Part shown: positions 1-10,400 of the stretch, in pieces
Position numbering within the stretch: the first letter of the stretch is position 1
How the letters are laid out: every line of letters starts with the position of its first letter
DNA from: Burkholderiales bacterium
Lineage (GTDB): Bacteria > Pseudomonadota > Gammaproteobacteria > Burkholderiales > Burkholderiaceae_C
Length of the DNA stretch: 54,417 nt
Direction of reading: 5' to 3'
Assembly (NCBI GenBank): GCA_003963005.1
Contig: RXJW01000057.1
Span: 1 to 54,417 of the forward strand
Notes under the pieces: model-generated
Databases searched by the model: none
What the model saw: only the letters and a program-made list of their open reading frames with translations
What the model was told of the DNA's origin: nothing
Program-made: the position numbers and the translations under genes

Positions 1-237
1 CTGAACCGCAAGAACCTGATCGTGCTGCTGATGGCCATCGAGCTGATGCTGCTGGCGGTCAACCTGAACTTCGTCGCCTTCTCGCACTACCTGGGCGACA
101 TGGGCGGCCAGGTCTTCGTGTTCTTCATCCTGACCGTCGCCGCGGCCGAGTCGGCCATCGGCTTGGCCATCCTCGTCGTGCTGTTCCGCAACCGCGCCAG
201 CATCAACGTCCAGGAACTCGACGCGCTCAAGGGCTGA
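1..237 (+). CDS. nuoK: NADH-quinone oxidoreductase subunit K (5' truncated by window)
   Basis: Membrane subunit of respiratory complex I, part of the proton-translocating arm. The frame is open from base 1 and ends at a TGA at 235-237, so about 78 C-terminal residues are present and roughly 20-25 N-terminal ones lie outside the window. Visible NuoK signatures are [18 protein letters not shown], which carries the conserved buried Glu of the second transmembrane helix, and a second conserved acidic helix around [13 protein letters not shown]. NuoL starts 25 bases downstream, in the usual nuoK-L-M-N order. Identification is firm; only the start is missing. Confidence 0.96.
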   Translation: MNRKNLIVLLMAIELMLLAVNLNFVAFSHYLGDMGGQVFVFFILTVAAAESAIGLAILVVLFRNRASINVQELDALKG

Positions 238-262
238 CCGAACAAGGACACAGGCGAACAAG

Positions 263-2302
263 ATGTCTGCACAACTCTCCCAGAACCTGCTGCTGACGGT
301 GCCGCTGGCGCCGCTCGCGGGCGCCATCGCCGCCGGCTTCTTCGGCCGCACGATCGGCCGCCGCGCGTCGCACACGGTGACCATCCTCGGCGTGCTCGTG
401 GCCTTCATCATCTCGGCCATGACGCTCTACAGCGTCGCCGTCGACGGTGCCCGCTTCAACGCGACCATCTACGAATGGATGGTGCTCGGCCCGCTCAAGA
501 TGGAGGTCGGCTTCCTCGTCGACGGCCTCACGGCCATGATGATGTGCGTCGTGACCTTCGTGTCGCTGATGGTGCACATCTACACCATCGGCTACATGGA
601 AGAGGACGACGGCTACCAGCGCTTCTTCTCGTACATCTCGCTGTTCACGTTCAGCATGCTGATGCTCGTCATGAGCAACAACATGCTCCAGCTGTTCTTC
701 GGCTGGGAAGCGGTGGGCCTGGTGTCCTACCTGCTGATCGGCTTCTGGTACAAGAAGCAGAGCGCGATCTTCGCCAACATGAAGGCCTTCCTCGTGAACC
801 GGGTCGGCGACTTCGGCTTCATCCTGGGCATCGGCCTGCTGGTGGCCTACGGCGGTTCGCTGAACTATGCCGAGACCTTTGCCAAGTCGGGTGAGCTGGC
901 CAAGCTGGTGTTCCCCGGCACCGAGTGGTCGCTGCTGACCGTGGCCTGCATCTGCCTGTTCATCGGCGCGATGGGCAAGAGCGCGCAGTTCCCGCTGCAC
1001 GTCTGGCTGCCGGACTCGATGGAAGGCCCGACCCCCATCTCCGCGCTGATCCACGCGGCCACGATGGTGACCGCGGGCATCTTCATGGTGGCGCGCATGT
1101 CGCCGCTGTTCGAGCTCTCCGACACGGCGCTGAACTTCGTCATGGTGATCGGCGCCATCACGGCGCTGTTCATGGGCTTCCTGGGCATCATCCAGAACGA
1201 CATCAAGCGCGTGGTGGCGTACTCGACGCTGTCCCAACTGGGGTACATGACCGTCGCCCTGGGCGCCTCGGCCTACTCGGTCGCCGTGTTCCACCTGATG
1301 ACGCACGCCTTCTTCAAGGCGCTGCTGTTCCTCGGGGCCGGCTCCGTCATCATGGGCATGCACCATGACCAGGACATCCGCAACATGGGCGGCCTGCGCA
1401 AGTACATGCCCATCACCTGGATCACGTCCCTGCTGGGTTCGCTCGCGCTGATTGGCACACCGCTGTTCTCGGGCTTCTACTCGAAGGACTCGATCATCGA
1501 GGCCGTGCACGCCAGCCACCTGCCGGGTGCGGGCTTTGCCTACTTCGCCGTGATTGCCGGCGTGTTCGTGACGGCCTTCTACTCGTTCCGGATGTACTTC
1601 CTGGTCTTTCACGGCAAGGAACACTTCCACCACAAGCCCTTCCCGGGCGAGCACGACCACCACGACGACCACGGCCACGGGCACGACCACACGCCGCACG
1701 AGTCGCCCTGGGTCGTCACGGTGCCGCTGGTGCTGCTGGCCATCCCGTCGGTCGTGATCGGCTTCCTGGCCATCCAGCCGATGCTGTTCGGCGACTTCTT
1801 CAAGGACGCCATCTTCGTCAACCTCCACGCCCACCCGGCGATGGAAGAGCTGGCCGAGGAGTTCCACGGCGCCGCGGCCATGGCCCTGCACGGCCTGACC
1901 ACGCTGCCGTTCTGGCTGGCGCTGTCCGGTGTCGTCACGGCCTACGTCTTCTACATGGTCGCCCCGAGCATCCCGGCCACGCTGGCGAAGGTGCTGCGCC
2001 CGCTGATCGTCATCCTCGAGAACAAGTACTTCATGGATTGGTTCAACGAGAACGTGCTGGCCCGGCTCGCACGCGCCGTCGGCGTGGGCCTCTGGAAGGG
2101 CGGTGATGCCGGCCTGATCGACGGTCTGATCATCAACGGCTCGGCCAAGACGGTGGGTGGATTTGCCGGCCTGATCCGCCGCGTGCAGACCGGCTATCTG
2201 TACTGGTACGCGCTCGTCATGATCCTCGGTGTCACCGGTCTGATGACCTGGCAGCTCTGGCCTTACATCAAGCCGCAGTTAAGCGCCCTCTTTGGCATCT
2301 GA
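263..2302 (+). CDS. nuoL: NADH-quinone oxidoreductase subunit L
   Basis: Antiporter-like, proton-pumping subunit at the distal end of the complex I membrane arm. It has 679 residues and is almost entirely hydrophobic helices. The conserved stretch GWEAVGLVSYLLIGFWYKK and the lysine-bearing helix with MGKSAQFPLHVWLPDSMEGP identify it, followed by ALIHAATMVTAG. Around residues 450-482 a cytoplasmic or periplasmic loop is very rich in His (about 12 His in 33 residues, mixed with Asp and Glu). The C-terminus contains the segments that build the long lateral helix. It is flanked by nuoK and nuoM at 20-25 base spacing, so it belongs to one operon. Certain identification. Confidence 0.97.
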   Translation: MSAQLSQNLLLTVPLAPLAGAIAAGFFGRTIGRRASHTVTILGVLVAFIISAMTLYSVAVDGARFNATIYEWMVLGPLKMEVGFLVDGLTAMMMCVVTFVSLMVHIYTIGYMEEDDGYQRFFSYISLFTFSMLMLVMSNNMLQLFFGWEAVGLVSYLLIGFWYKKQSAIFANMKAFLVNRVGDFGFILGIGLLVAYGGSLNYAETFAKSGELAKLVFPGTEWSLLTVACICLFIGAMGKSAQFPLHVWLPDSMEGPTPISALIHAATMVTAGIFMVARMSPLFELSDTALNFVMVIGAITALFMGFLGIIQNDIKRVVAYSTLSQLGYMTVALGASAYSVAVFHLMTHAFFKALLFLGAGSVIMGMHHDQDIRNMGGLRKYMPITWITSLLGSLALIGTPLFSGFYSKDSIIEAVHASHLPGAGFAYFAVIAGVFVTAFYSFRMYFLVFHGKEHFHHKPFPGEHDHHDDHGHGHDHTPHESPWVVTVPLVLLAIPSVVIGFLAIQPMLFGDFFKDAIFVNLHAHPAMEELAEEFHGAAAMALHGLTTLPFWLALSGVVTAYVFYMVAPSIPATLAKVLRPLIVILENKYFMDWFNENVLARLARAVGVGLWKGGDAGLIDGLIINGSAKTVGGFAGLIRRVQTGYLYWYALVMILGVTGLMTWQLWPYIKPQLSALFGI

Positions 2303-2322
2303 TCGAGCGGCGGAGAACAAGA

Positions 2323-3798
2323 ATGTTGCTGAGTCTTGCGATTTTTCTGCCCATCGCCTGCGGCGCCTTGCTGCTGGCCCTGGGGCGCGATGAACAGGCC
2401 CATGCCGTGCGCTGGATGGCGCTCACGGCCGCCGTGGCCAGTTTCCTGGTCACGATTCCGCTGATCACGGGCTTCGACACCACGACGGCTGCCATGCAGT
2501 TCGTCGAGAACCAGCCCTGGATCGAGCGCTTCAACATCCGCTACCACCTCGGCGTGGATGGCATCTCGATGTGGTTCGTGCCGCTGACGGCGTTCATCAC
2601 CGTCATCGTCGTCATCTCCGCCTGGGAAGTGATCGAGACGCGCGTGAACCAGTACATGGGCGCGTTCCTGATCCTGTCGGGCCTGATGGTGGGTGTGTTC
2701 AGCGCGCTGGACGGCATGCTGTTCTACGTGTTCTTCGAAGCGACCCTGATCCCGATGTACATCATCATCGGGGTGTGGGGCGGCCCGAACCGCGTGTATG
2801 CCGCCTTCAAGTTCTTCCTGTACACGCTGGCGGGTTCGCTGCTGATGCTGGTGGCGCTGCTGTTTCTGTACTACCAGTCGGCCGGCAGCTTCGAGATCCA
2901 GGCCTGGCACAAGCTGCCGCTGGCCGGTGGCGCGCAGACCTGGCTGTTCTTTGCCTTCCTGGCGGCGTTCTCGGTGAAGGTGCCGATGTGGCCGGTGCAC
3001 ACCTGGCTGCCCGACGCCCACGTCGAGGCACCCACAGGCGGCTCCGTGGTGCTGGCCGCCATCATGCTGAAGCTGGGCTGCTACGGTTTCCTGCGGTTCT
3101 CGCTGCCGATCGCACCTGACGCCGCTCGCCAGTGGGCCTGGCTCATCATCGCCATGTCACTGATCGCCGTCGTCTACATCGGCCTCGTGGCCCTGGTGCA
3201 GAAGGACATGAAGAAGCTGGTGGCCTATTCGTCCATTGCGCACATGGGCTTCGTGACGCTGGGCTTCTTCATCTTCAACGAACTGGGCGTTGCCGGCGGC
3301 CTCGTGCAGATGATCTCCCACGGTTTCGTGTCGGGCGCCATGTTCCTGTGCATCGGCGTGCTCTACGACCGTGTCCACTCGCGTGAGATCGCGTCCTACG
3401 GCGGTGTCGTCAACACCATGCCCAAGTTCGCCGCCTTTGCCGTGTTCTTCGGCATGGCCAACTGCGGTCTGCCCGCCACTGCCGGTTTCGTGGGCGAATG
3501 GATGGTGATCCTCGGCACGGTCGGCGCCAACTTCTGGCTGGGCCTGATCGCCGCCACCGCACTGATCTTCGGCGCGGCCTACACGCTGTGGATGGTCAAG
3601 CGCGTCTACTTCGGCGACATCGCCAACGACGACGTCCGCGCACTGACCGACATCAGCGTCCGCGAATTCGTCATGCTGGGCCTGCTGGCCGTGGCGACGC
3701 TGTACATGGGCCTCTATCCGAAGCCTTTCACCGACGTGATGCACCAGTCGGTCACCGAGCTGCTCAAGCACGTGGCGACCAGCAAGCTCCCGGTCTGA
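2323..3798 (+). CDS. nuoM: NADH-quinone oxidoreductase subunit M
   Basis: Second antiporter-like proton-pumping subunit of complex I. It has 491 residues, the usual size. The essential Glu of helix 5 is visible in YVFFEATLIPMYIIIGVWGG, and the helix 7 Lys motif in FSVKVPMWPVHTWLPDAHVE. The downstream VQKDMKKLVAYSSIAHMGFV is also typical. The ATG at 2323 is preceded by a GGAG Shine-Dalgarno around 2312. It sits 20 bases after nuoL and 20 bases before nuoN. Confidence 0.97.
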   Translation: MLLSLAIFLPIACGALLLALGRDEQAHAVRWMALTAAVASFLVTIPLITGFDTTTAAMQFVENQPWIERFNIRYHLGVDGISMWFVPLTAFITVIVVISAWEVIETRVNQYMGAFLILSGLMVGVFSALDGMLFYVFFEATLIPMYIIIGVWGGPNRVYAAFKFFLYTLAGSLLMLVALLFLYYQSAGSFEIQAWHKLPLAGGAQTWLFFAFLAAFSVKVPMWPVHTWLPDAHVEAPTGGSVVLAAIMLKLGCYGFLRFSLPIAPDAARQWAWLIIAMSLIAVVYIGLVALVQKDMKKLVAYSSIAHMGFVTLGFFIFNELGVAGGLVQMISHGFVSGAMFLCIGVLYDRVHSREIASYGGVVNTMPKFAAFAVFFGMANCGLPATAGFVGEWMVILGTVGANFWLGLIAATALIFGAAYTLWMVKRVYFGDIANDDVRALTDISVREFVMLGLLAVATLYMGLYPKPFTDVMHQSVTELLKHVATSKLPV

Positions 3799-3818
3799 CA
3801 CGGGCAGAGGCAAGAACA

Positions 3819-5300
3819 ATGAACGACATGAACTGGCTCGCGATCTACCCCGAGATCCTGCTGTTGGTGATGGGCTGCGTGGTGGCCCTGGTGGACCTCT
3901 GGGTCACCGACGAACAGCGCCGTCCCACCTACTGGCTCACCCAGCTGTCGCTGGCCGTCGTGGCGGCCATGCACTTCTACTATTTCGACGCCGGCTTCAC
4001 GACCTACGCCATGCAGGGCATGGTCGTGGCAGACCCGATGGGCCACCTGCTGGCCGGTTTCGCCTGCGTGGCCACGATCATCACCCTGGTCTACGCCCGC
4101 CCCTACGCCGGCGTGCGTGACATGCTCAAGGGTGAGCTTTTCATCCTGAGCCTCTTCTCGCTGCTTGGCATCTGCGTGATGCTGTCGGCCAACAACTTCC
4201 TGGTCATCTATCTCGGCCTGGAACTCATGAGCCTGTCGCTGTACGCCCTCGTGGCCCTGCGCCGTGACCATGCGGTGTCGACTGAAGCCGCGATGAAGTA
4301 CTTCGTTCTCGGCGCGCTGGCCAGCGGCTTCCTGCTGTACGGCCTGTCGATGATGTACGGCGCCACCGGGTCGCTGAGCATTCCCAAGGTGTTCGACGTC
4401 ATCGCCATGGGGGTGCCCAACCGCAGCGTGTTGGTGTTTGGCGTGGTGTTCGTGGTGGCCGGCTTGGCCTTCAAGCTGGGTGCCGCGCCCTTCCACATGT
4501 GGGTGCCGGACGTCTACCAGGGCGCGCCCACGTCCATCACGCTGCTGATTGGCGGTGCGCCCAAGCTGGCAGCCTTCGCCATCACGATCCGCCTGCTGGT
4601 GGAAGGCATGATCGGCCTGGCCGTGGACTGGCAGCAGATGCTGATCGTGCTGTCGGTGATGTCATTGCTGGTGGGCAACCTTGCGGCCATCGCGCAGACC
4701 AACATCAAGCGCATGCTGGCCTACTCGACGATCGCCAACATGGGCTTCATGCTGCTGGCGATGACGAGTGGCGTCGTCAACAACAACACGCTGTCGGCGG
4801 CCAACTCCTACAGCTCGGCGATGTTCTACGCCGTGACCTATGTGCTGACGACGCTGGGCACCTTCGGCATGGTCATCCTGCTGGCGCGCCAGGGTCATGA
4901 GGCTGAAGAGCTGAAGGACTTTGCCGGTCTGGCCAAGCGCAGCCCCTGGTTTGCGCTCGTCATGACGCTGTTCATGTTCTCGCTGGCTGGTGTGCCGCCG
5001 ACGGTGGGCTTCCATGCGAAGCTGGCCGTGCTGCAGGCGCTCGTGTCCACGCATGTTGAAGGCTATCTGTACCTGGCCATCTTCGCGGTCGTTCTGTCAC
5101 TGATCGGCGCCTTCTACTACCTTCGCGTCGTCAAGGTCATGTTCTTTGATGAACCTGCCGATGCAGCGCCGATCGGTGCTCCGGCGGACGTGCGCTTCGT
5201 GATGTCCTTGAACGGCGCTGCCGTGCTGGTATTCGGTGTGCTGCCGGGCGGGCTGATGGCCCTGTGCGCTGAGGCGATCGTCAAGGCGCTTGCGACCTGA
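3819..5300 (+). CDS. nuoN: NADH-quinone oxidoreductase subunit N
   Basis: Third antiporter-like subunit of the complex I membrane arm; 493 residues from the ATG at 3819. The open frame runs upstream to 3498 inside nuoM, but the protein there is unrelated, and MNDMNWLAIYPEILLL is the normal NuoN N-terminus. Family motifs seen are YLGLELMSLSLYALVAL (conserved Glu), KLGAAPFHMWVPDVYQGAP (conserved Lys) and QTNIKRMLAYSTIANMGF. Its TGA overlaps the ATG of the next gene by one base (TGATG at 5298-5302), indicating translational coupling to the DUF2818 gene. Confidence 0.97.
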   Translation: MNDMNWLAIYPEILLLVMGCVVALVDLWVTDEQRRPTYWLTQLSLAVVAAMHFYYFDAGFTTYAMQGMVVADPMGHLLAGFACVATIITLVYARPYAGVRDMLKGELFILSLFSLLGICVMLSANNFLVIYLGLELMSLSLYALVALRRDHAVSTEAAMKYFVLGALASGFLLYGLSMMYGATGSLSIPKVFDVIAMGVPNRSVLVFGVVFVVAGLAFKLGAAPFHMWVPDVYQGAPTSITLLIGGAPKLAAFAITIRLLVEGMIGLAVDWQQMLIVLSVMSLLVGNLAAIAQTNIKRMLAYSTIANMGFMLLAMTSGVVNNNTLSAANSYSSAMFYAVTYVLTTLGTFGMVILLARQGHEAEELKDFAGLAKRSPWFALVMTLFMFSLAGVPPTVGFHAKLAVLQALVSTHVEGYLYLAIFAVVLSLIGAFYYLRVVKVMFFDEPADAAPIGAPADVRFVMSLNGAAVLVFGVLPGGLMALCAEAIVKALAT

Positions 5301-5614
5301 TGGACCAGACGGTCGCGGTCTGGATCGTCCTGGCTGTTGCCGTCCTGGCGGCCAATTTGCCGTATTTCAGCGAGCGCGTGCTGCTCGTCGGCCCGCGCCG
5401 CCCGTCCAAGGGTGCGTGGTGGCGCCTGCTTGAACTTGCGTTGATGGCGACGCTGACCTGGGCCGTGGGCAGCCTGCTGGAGTCACGCATCGGTCAGCGG
5501 CATCCGCAGGGCTGGGAGTTCTACGCGGCGGCCATCTGCCTGTTCGCGACCCTCGGCTTCCCGGGTTTCGTGTGGCGCTATCTGCGCCGGAGCACGCGCC
5601 ATGGACAAGACTGA
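5300..5614 (+). CDS. DUF2818 family small membrane protein
   Basis: 104-residue protein of unknown function. It has an N-terminal hydrophobic helix (residues about 5-20), a second around 43-60 and a third around 75-92, with basic loops between (VGPRRPSKGAWWR). As known from family context, DUF2818 proteins commonly sit directly after nuoN in betaproteobacteria; here the start codon shares a base with the nuoN stop, so it is translated as part of the complex I operon. A role in complex I assembly or stability is an inference from position only. Its end overlaps the next gene by 14 bases. Confidence 0.85.
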   Translation: MDQTVAVWIVLAVAVLAANLPYFSERVLLVGPRRPSKGAWWRLLELALMATLTWAVGSLLESRIGQRHPQGWEFYAAAICLFATLGFPGFVWRYLRRSTRHGQD

Positions 5615-6182
5615 CGACAGTCATCTCGTTGAACGCCGGCTCGACAGCCGCGAGGTCTACCAAGGCCACTTCCTGCGTGTGCACAAGGATCGTGTGGCGC
5701 TGCCGGATGGCAGCACTTCCACGCGCGAGTTCATCCGCCATCCCGGCGCCGTGATGATCGTGCCTCTGCTGGCGGATGGCCGCCTGCTGATGGAGCGGCA
5801 GTACCGCTATCCGATGGGGCGCGTGATGCTGGAGTTTCCCGCGGGCAAACTCGATGCCGGCGAAGATCCCTTGGCCTGCGGCCAGCGCGAACTGACCGAA
5901 GAGACGGGCTACTCGGCCGCGGAATGGGCCTATGCCGGCGTGCTTCACAACGCGATCGCCTACTCTGACGAAGGCATCCACATCTACTTTGCCCGCGGGC
6001 TCGTGCAGGGCGCGCAGCACCTCGACGAAGGCGAGTTCCTGGAGCTTGTCGCCCATACGCCAGCCGAACTCGATGCCCTGGCGGCACGTGGTGAGCTGAC
6101 GGATGCGAAATCGCTCATCGGCCTGCTGTGGCTGCAGCGCTGGCAACAGGGCGCCTGGCCGCTGCGCTGGCAGGCCGCGTGA
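5601..6182 (+). CDS. Nudix hydrolase, ADP-ribose pyrophosphatase-like
   Basis: 193-residue hydrolase expected to split nucleoside diphosphates linked to another group, most likely ADP-ribose to AMP and ribose 5-phosphate. A complete Nudix box is visible at residues 82-104 (G-x5-E-x7-REL-TEE-TG, with catalytic R96, E97, E100 and E101). The preceding PMGRVMLEFPAG is the signature of the ADP-sugar pyrophosphatase branch. It starts inside the end of the DUF2818 gene and is the last gene of the nuo transcript. A GC-rich hairpin lies just after its stop. The NUDF/ADPRase assignment is reliable; the exact substrate is not proven. Confidence 0.9.
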   Translation: MDKTDDSHLVERRLDSREVYQGHFLRVHKDRVALPDGSTSTREFIRHPGAVMIVPLLADGRLLMERQYRYPMGRVMLEFPAGKLDAGEDPLACGQRELTEETGYSAAEWAYAGVLHNAIAYSDEGIHIYFARGLVQGAQHLDEGEFLELVAHTPAELDALAARGELTDAKSLIGLLWLQRWQQGAWPLRWQAA

Positions 6183-6190
6183 CCAGCTCG

Positions 6191-6207
6191 CCGGCGATCC
6201 GCGCCGG
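6191..6207 (+). terminator. GC-rich hairpin after the nuo operon (possible terminator)
   Basis: A perfect six-base-pair stem, CCGGCG (6191-6196) with CGCCGG (6202-6207) around a five-base loop, begins 9 bases after the Nudix stop. No T tract follows (the next bases are ttacaa), so it is not a canonical intrinsic terminator. It may be a weak or Rho-assisted end, or only an mRNA-stabilising hairpin. Confidence 0.3.
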
Positions 6208-6312
6208 TTACAACGTGCATGACCTCTGGCGAAGTGTTGCCACCCCGTTAAGCTCATGCGCCAGAGTGGCCTGCTGTCCGGCCCACCCTTGCCCTCTCAA
6301 GAAAGCCTTTCC

Positions 6313-7464
6313 ATGACGCGTCCAACGCCTGTCCTGACAGCCCTTGCGCTGGCCCTGGCCCTTGCCCTGTCTGCGTGCAGCAAGGGCGGCAAGCCCGAGG
6401 ATGCCAAGGCAACTGCCACGCCCACCGCGCCGCTGCTGCTGGCGCCGGAGGATCTGCGCGAAGTCGGGCAGAGCGGTCTGATCGGTGCGCCGGTCATCAC
6501 CGGAGCCATCCAGCCTGCGCGGCGTGCCGACCTGCGCGCCGAGGTGGCTGCCGTCGTGCTCCAGGTGGCCAAGGACAACGGCGAGCGTGTCCGTGCGGGC
6601 GATCTGATCATCCGCCTTGACCCGACCGCCATCCGCGACAGCCTGACATCAGCCGACGAGGCGCTGCGTGCTGCCCAACAAAGCTTCGAGCAGACCGAGC
6701 GCGTGCTCGCTCGCCAACGCACCCTCAACCAGCAGGGCATGATCTCGACCCAGGCTCTGGAAGATGCGGAGGTGCGCCGCAATGCCGCCCAGAGCGAATT
6801 GGCTGCGGCACGCGCGCGAGTCGTGACGGCCCGGCAGCAGGTGACCCGGACGGAAGTCCGCGCCCCGTTTGACGGCGTCGTCAGCGAGCGCAAGATTTCC
6901 GTGGGCGACACGGTCCAGATCGGCCGTGAACTGATCAAGGTCATCGACCCGGGCTCGATGCGCTTCGAGGGCCAGATCTCTGCCGACCGGCTGGGCGAAC
7001 TCAAGGTGGGTCAGCCCGTCGCCTTCCGCATCAATGGCTTCGGCGATGCGGAGTTCCGCGGCAGGCTCGCACGCATCGACGCCTCGGCCAATGCCACCAC
7101 ACGCCAGGTCGAGGTGGTGGCGGAGTTCGATGACCGGGCCAAGGCTCCCCAGGTCGCCGGTCTTTACGCCGAGGGTCGCGTCGAAAGCAACGAACGCCGC
7201 GCGCTTGTGCTGGCGGAAGGTTCGATCCAGCGCCAGGGCGACGCCGCCGTCGTCTGGAAGGTCGATGGCGACCGGCTCAGAAAGGTCAGCGTGACCCTTG
7301 GCGAACGCGATGAACGTCGTGGCGAAATGGTGATCACGTCTGGCCTCAAGTCGGGCGATCGCGTGCTTCGCGCGCCGACCGGCAACCTGGTCGACGGTGC
7401 AGCGGTGCAGCGCGTGGGTGCAGGCGCCGCTGCAGCGTCTGGCGTGACGACGGCCAGCAAGTAA
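6313..7464 (+). CDS. RND efflux periplasmic adaptor (membrane fusion lipoprotein)
   Basis: 383-residue membrane fusion protein that would connect the RND pump encoded next to an outer membrane channel. The start at 6313 (19 codons into the longest frame) gives a lipoprotein signal peptide ending in the lipobox LSAC with acceptor Cys22. Then come a biotinyl-lipoyl half (GDLIIRLDPTAIR), a long alpha-helical hairpin rich in Ala, Gln and Glu around residues 105-175, the second lipoyl half (VRAPFDGVVSERKISVGD), a beta-barrel and a C-terminal membrane-proximal domain. The pump gene begins 15 bases downstream. No outer membrane factor gene accompanies the pair. Substrates cannot be read from sequence. 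Confidence 0.92.
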   Translation: MTRPTPVLTALALALALALSACSKGGKPEDAKATATPTAPLLLAPEDLREVGQSGLIGAPVITGAIQPARRADLRAEVAAVVLQVAKDNGERVRAGDLIIRLDPTAIRDSLTSADEALRAAQQSFEQTERVLARQRTLNQQGMISTQALEDAEVRRNAAQSELAAARARVVTARQQVTRTEVRAPFDGVVSERKISVGDTVQIGRELIKVIDPGSMRFEGQISADRLGELKVGQPVAFRINGFGDAEFRGRLARIDASANATTRQVEVVAEFDDRAKAPQVAGLYAEGRVESNERRALVLAEGSIQRQGDAAVVWKVDGDRLRKVSVTLGERDERRGEMVITSGLKSGDRVLRAPTGNLVDGAAVQRVGAGAAAASGVTTASK

Positions 7465-7479
7465 CCCGGGAGCGCGGCC

Positions 7480-10400
7480 ATGTTCCTCTCCAACTTCAGC
7501 ATCAGCAGACCGGTCGCGACCGTCGTCATGGTCATCGGCCTGATGCTGGTCGGCCTGCTGGCATTGTCCAAGCTGAAGGTCAATCAGTTTCCCGAAGTCG
7601 AGCCGCCGGTGCTCGTCATCAACATCACCTATCCCGGCGCCTCACCGGAAACCGCCGAGCGCGAGGTAGTGAACCGCATCGAGAAGGCACTGCAGAGCAT
7701 CTCGGGCGTGGATCGCTCCAACTCCACCTCGCGCGAGGGCGGTGCGACCATCGTGTTGGTCTTCGACTTCTCGAAGAACATGATCGAAGCCGCCGACGAG
7801 GTGCGCAACGCGATCGCCTCCGTCCGCTACAAGCTGCCGATCGAGATGCGGGAGCCCATCATCACCCGGGCCGATCCGGGCGCGCAGCCCATCCTCCAGC
7901 TATCCCTGTCCAGCACGACGCTCACGCATGCCCAGCTCAGCCGGCTGGCCGAAGACAAGCTCGCCGAACGGTTCCGCGGCATTGCCGGGGTTTCCGTTGT
8001 CAGCGTGAACGGCTCGCTCAAGCGGGAACTGTCGATCCTGCTGCGCGCGGAGAAGTTGCGCGAGTTCGGCGTGTCGGTCACGGAAGTGCTCAACGCCGTC
8101 CGCGCGCAGAACACCACCGCGCCGGTCGGCAAGGTGCGGGGCGAGCTGGAAGACCAGAGCATTCGCCTGCTCGGGCGCCTGGAGTCACCGGCCGAGTTCG
8201 AGCAGATGATCATCAAGCGCACGACCGTGAATGGCGTGGGCACCGTCATCCGGCTCGGCCAGGTGGCCGAGGTGAAGGACGGCTTCGCCGAGATGACCGG
8301 TTATTCGCTGCGCAACGGCCGTCCCAATGTGGGCATCTCCGTCACGCGCTCGCGTGACGCCTCCACGGTGAGCGTGGCGAACGACGCGCGCAAGCTCGTC
8401 GCGGAGATCGAGAAGGAACTGCCCAAGGGCACGACCCTCGAGATCACGCAGGACGGCGGCAAGGATGCTGAGAACAGCCTTCACAACGTGACGCACGCCC
8501 TGGTGTTTGGCGCGGGCCTCACGATCTTCGTCGTCTACGCCTTCCTGAACAGCTGGCGCTCCACGCTGATCACGGCGCTGTCGCTGCCGACCTCCGTGCT
8601 GGCCGCGTTCATCGCCGTGTGGCTGATGGGTTTCTCGCTGAACTTCATGAGCCTGCTCGGTCTGTCACTGGCGATCGGCGTGCTGATCGACGACGCGATC
8701 GTCGTGCGGGAAAACATCGTCCGGCACATGGAGCGTGGCAGTGACCGCGTGACGGCAGCACGCGAAGGTACGGCCGAGATCGGCCTGGCTGTCGCCGCCA
8801 CCACCTTTGCCATCGTGGCGGTGTTTGTGCCGGTGGCCTTCATGGGCAATGGCCCGGGCCAGTGGTTCAAGCCCTTCGCGCTGACGGTGGTGGCTTCGGT
8901 CATCGTGTCTCTGCTCATCAGCTTCACCCTGGATCCGATGCTCTCGGCCTATTGGGGCGACCCGCCGGGCTACCACGAGCAGCCCAAGCGCGGCATCGGC
9001 AAATGGTTCGAAGGCTTCAATCATTGGTTCGACGGCGTGGCTGACCGCTATGGCCACGTGATCGCCTGGGCGCTGCACCACCGCCGCTGGATGACGGCAT
9101 TCGCCATCGCCAGCTTGTTCGGCGCGCTGGCGCTCCAGTACAAGTTTGGCGGATCGAGCTTCCTGCCTCAGGCAGACGCCGGCTTCCTCGCCATCGAGGT
9201 GCGCAGCCCGGCGTCCAGCAGCCTCGACTACGCCAAGCTCAAGCTCGATGCCGCGGCTGCGCTGGCGTCGACGATGCCGGAGACCAAGGCGACCACGGCG
9301 TATCCGAACGCCAGCGGCGGCCGCATCTACGTGGACATCGGCAAGAGCACCGAACGCCAGCGCTCGGCCGCCGACGTCGCCAAGGAATTCCGAGAAAAGG
9401 TCGGGCGCCTCGTGGGTGCCGAGTACGTCGTGCTCGACGATCTCAACAACGGCGCGCAGAAACCTGTCCAGATCCGCTTCTACGGCACCGACACCCGCAA
9501 GCTCCAGCAGATCACACAGGACTTCCAGAAGACGATGGCCGGCATCAAGGGTGCCGTCGACATCGGTTACTCCGAGCAAGACCCGCAGAACGAACTGCAG
9601 ATCGAACTCGACCGTGGCCTGGCTAACCAGATGGGCATCTCGGTCAACGATGCCGCCCAGGCCCTGCGTGTGGCGTTTGCCGGGGTCGAGGCGGGAGACT
9701 GGGTGGACCCGACCGGCGAGACGCGAGACGTGTCCATCCGCCTCCATCCCAGCGATCGGGTGGATGCCGCCAACATCGAACGGCTGCCGATCGCGGTCTC
9801 AGGGACGAATCGCATGGTGCCGCTGGACCAGATCGCCACCATCACCATGGGCAAGGGGCCAGGCCAGATCCAGCACGGCGATGGCAAGCGCACGATCACG
9901 GTCAGTGCCAACGCCCAGGGGCGCTCGCCGGGTGAGATCACGGCCGAGGCCAAGAAGCTGGCCGAGAAGATCGACTTCCCGCCGGGCTTCGGCATCGAAC
10001 TCGCGGGCGCCGCGCGCGATCAGCAGGTCGTGTTCACCGCCATGATCACCGCGCTGCTGTCGGGCATTGCGCTGATGTACTTCGTGCTGGTCATCCAGTT
10101 CAACAGCTTCACGGCACCCCTCAGCGTGATGATGTCGCTGCCGCTGAGTCTGATCGGCGTGGTGCTGGCGCTCCTGATGACCCGCGGCACGCTGAACCTG
10201 ATGAGCCTGATCGGCGTCATCATGCTGATGGGGCTGGTGGCCAAGAACGCCATCCTGCTGCTGGACGCGACGCGCCAGGAGGAAGCCGCCGGCATCGACC
10301 GCGAAGAGGCGCTGATGCATGCCGGCCGCAAGCGCTTTCGGCCCATCCTGATGACCACGCTCGCGTTGATCGCCGGCATGCTGCCGGTGGCCATCGGCGT

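Noticed and set aside
227..1891. 554-codon minus-strand frame opposite nuoL
   Set aside because: Antisense shadow of nuoL with His/Val/Arg-rich composition and no recognisable motif.
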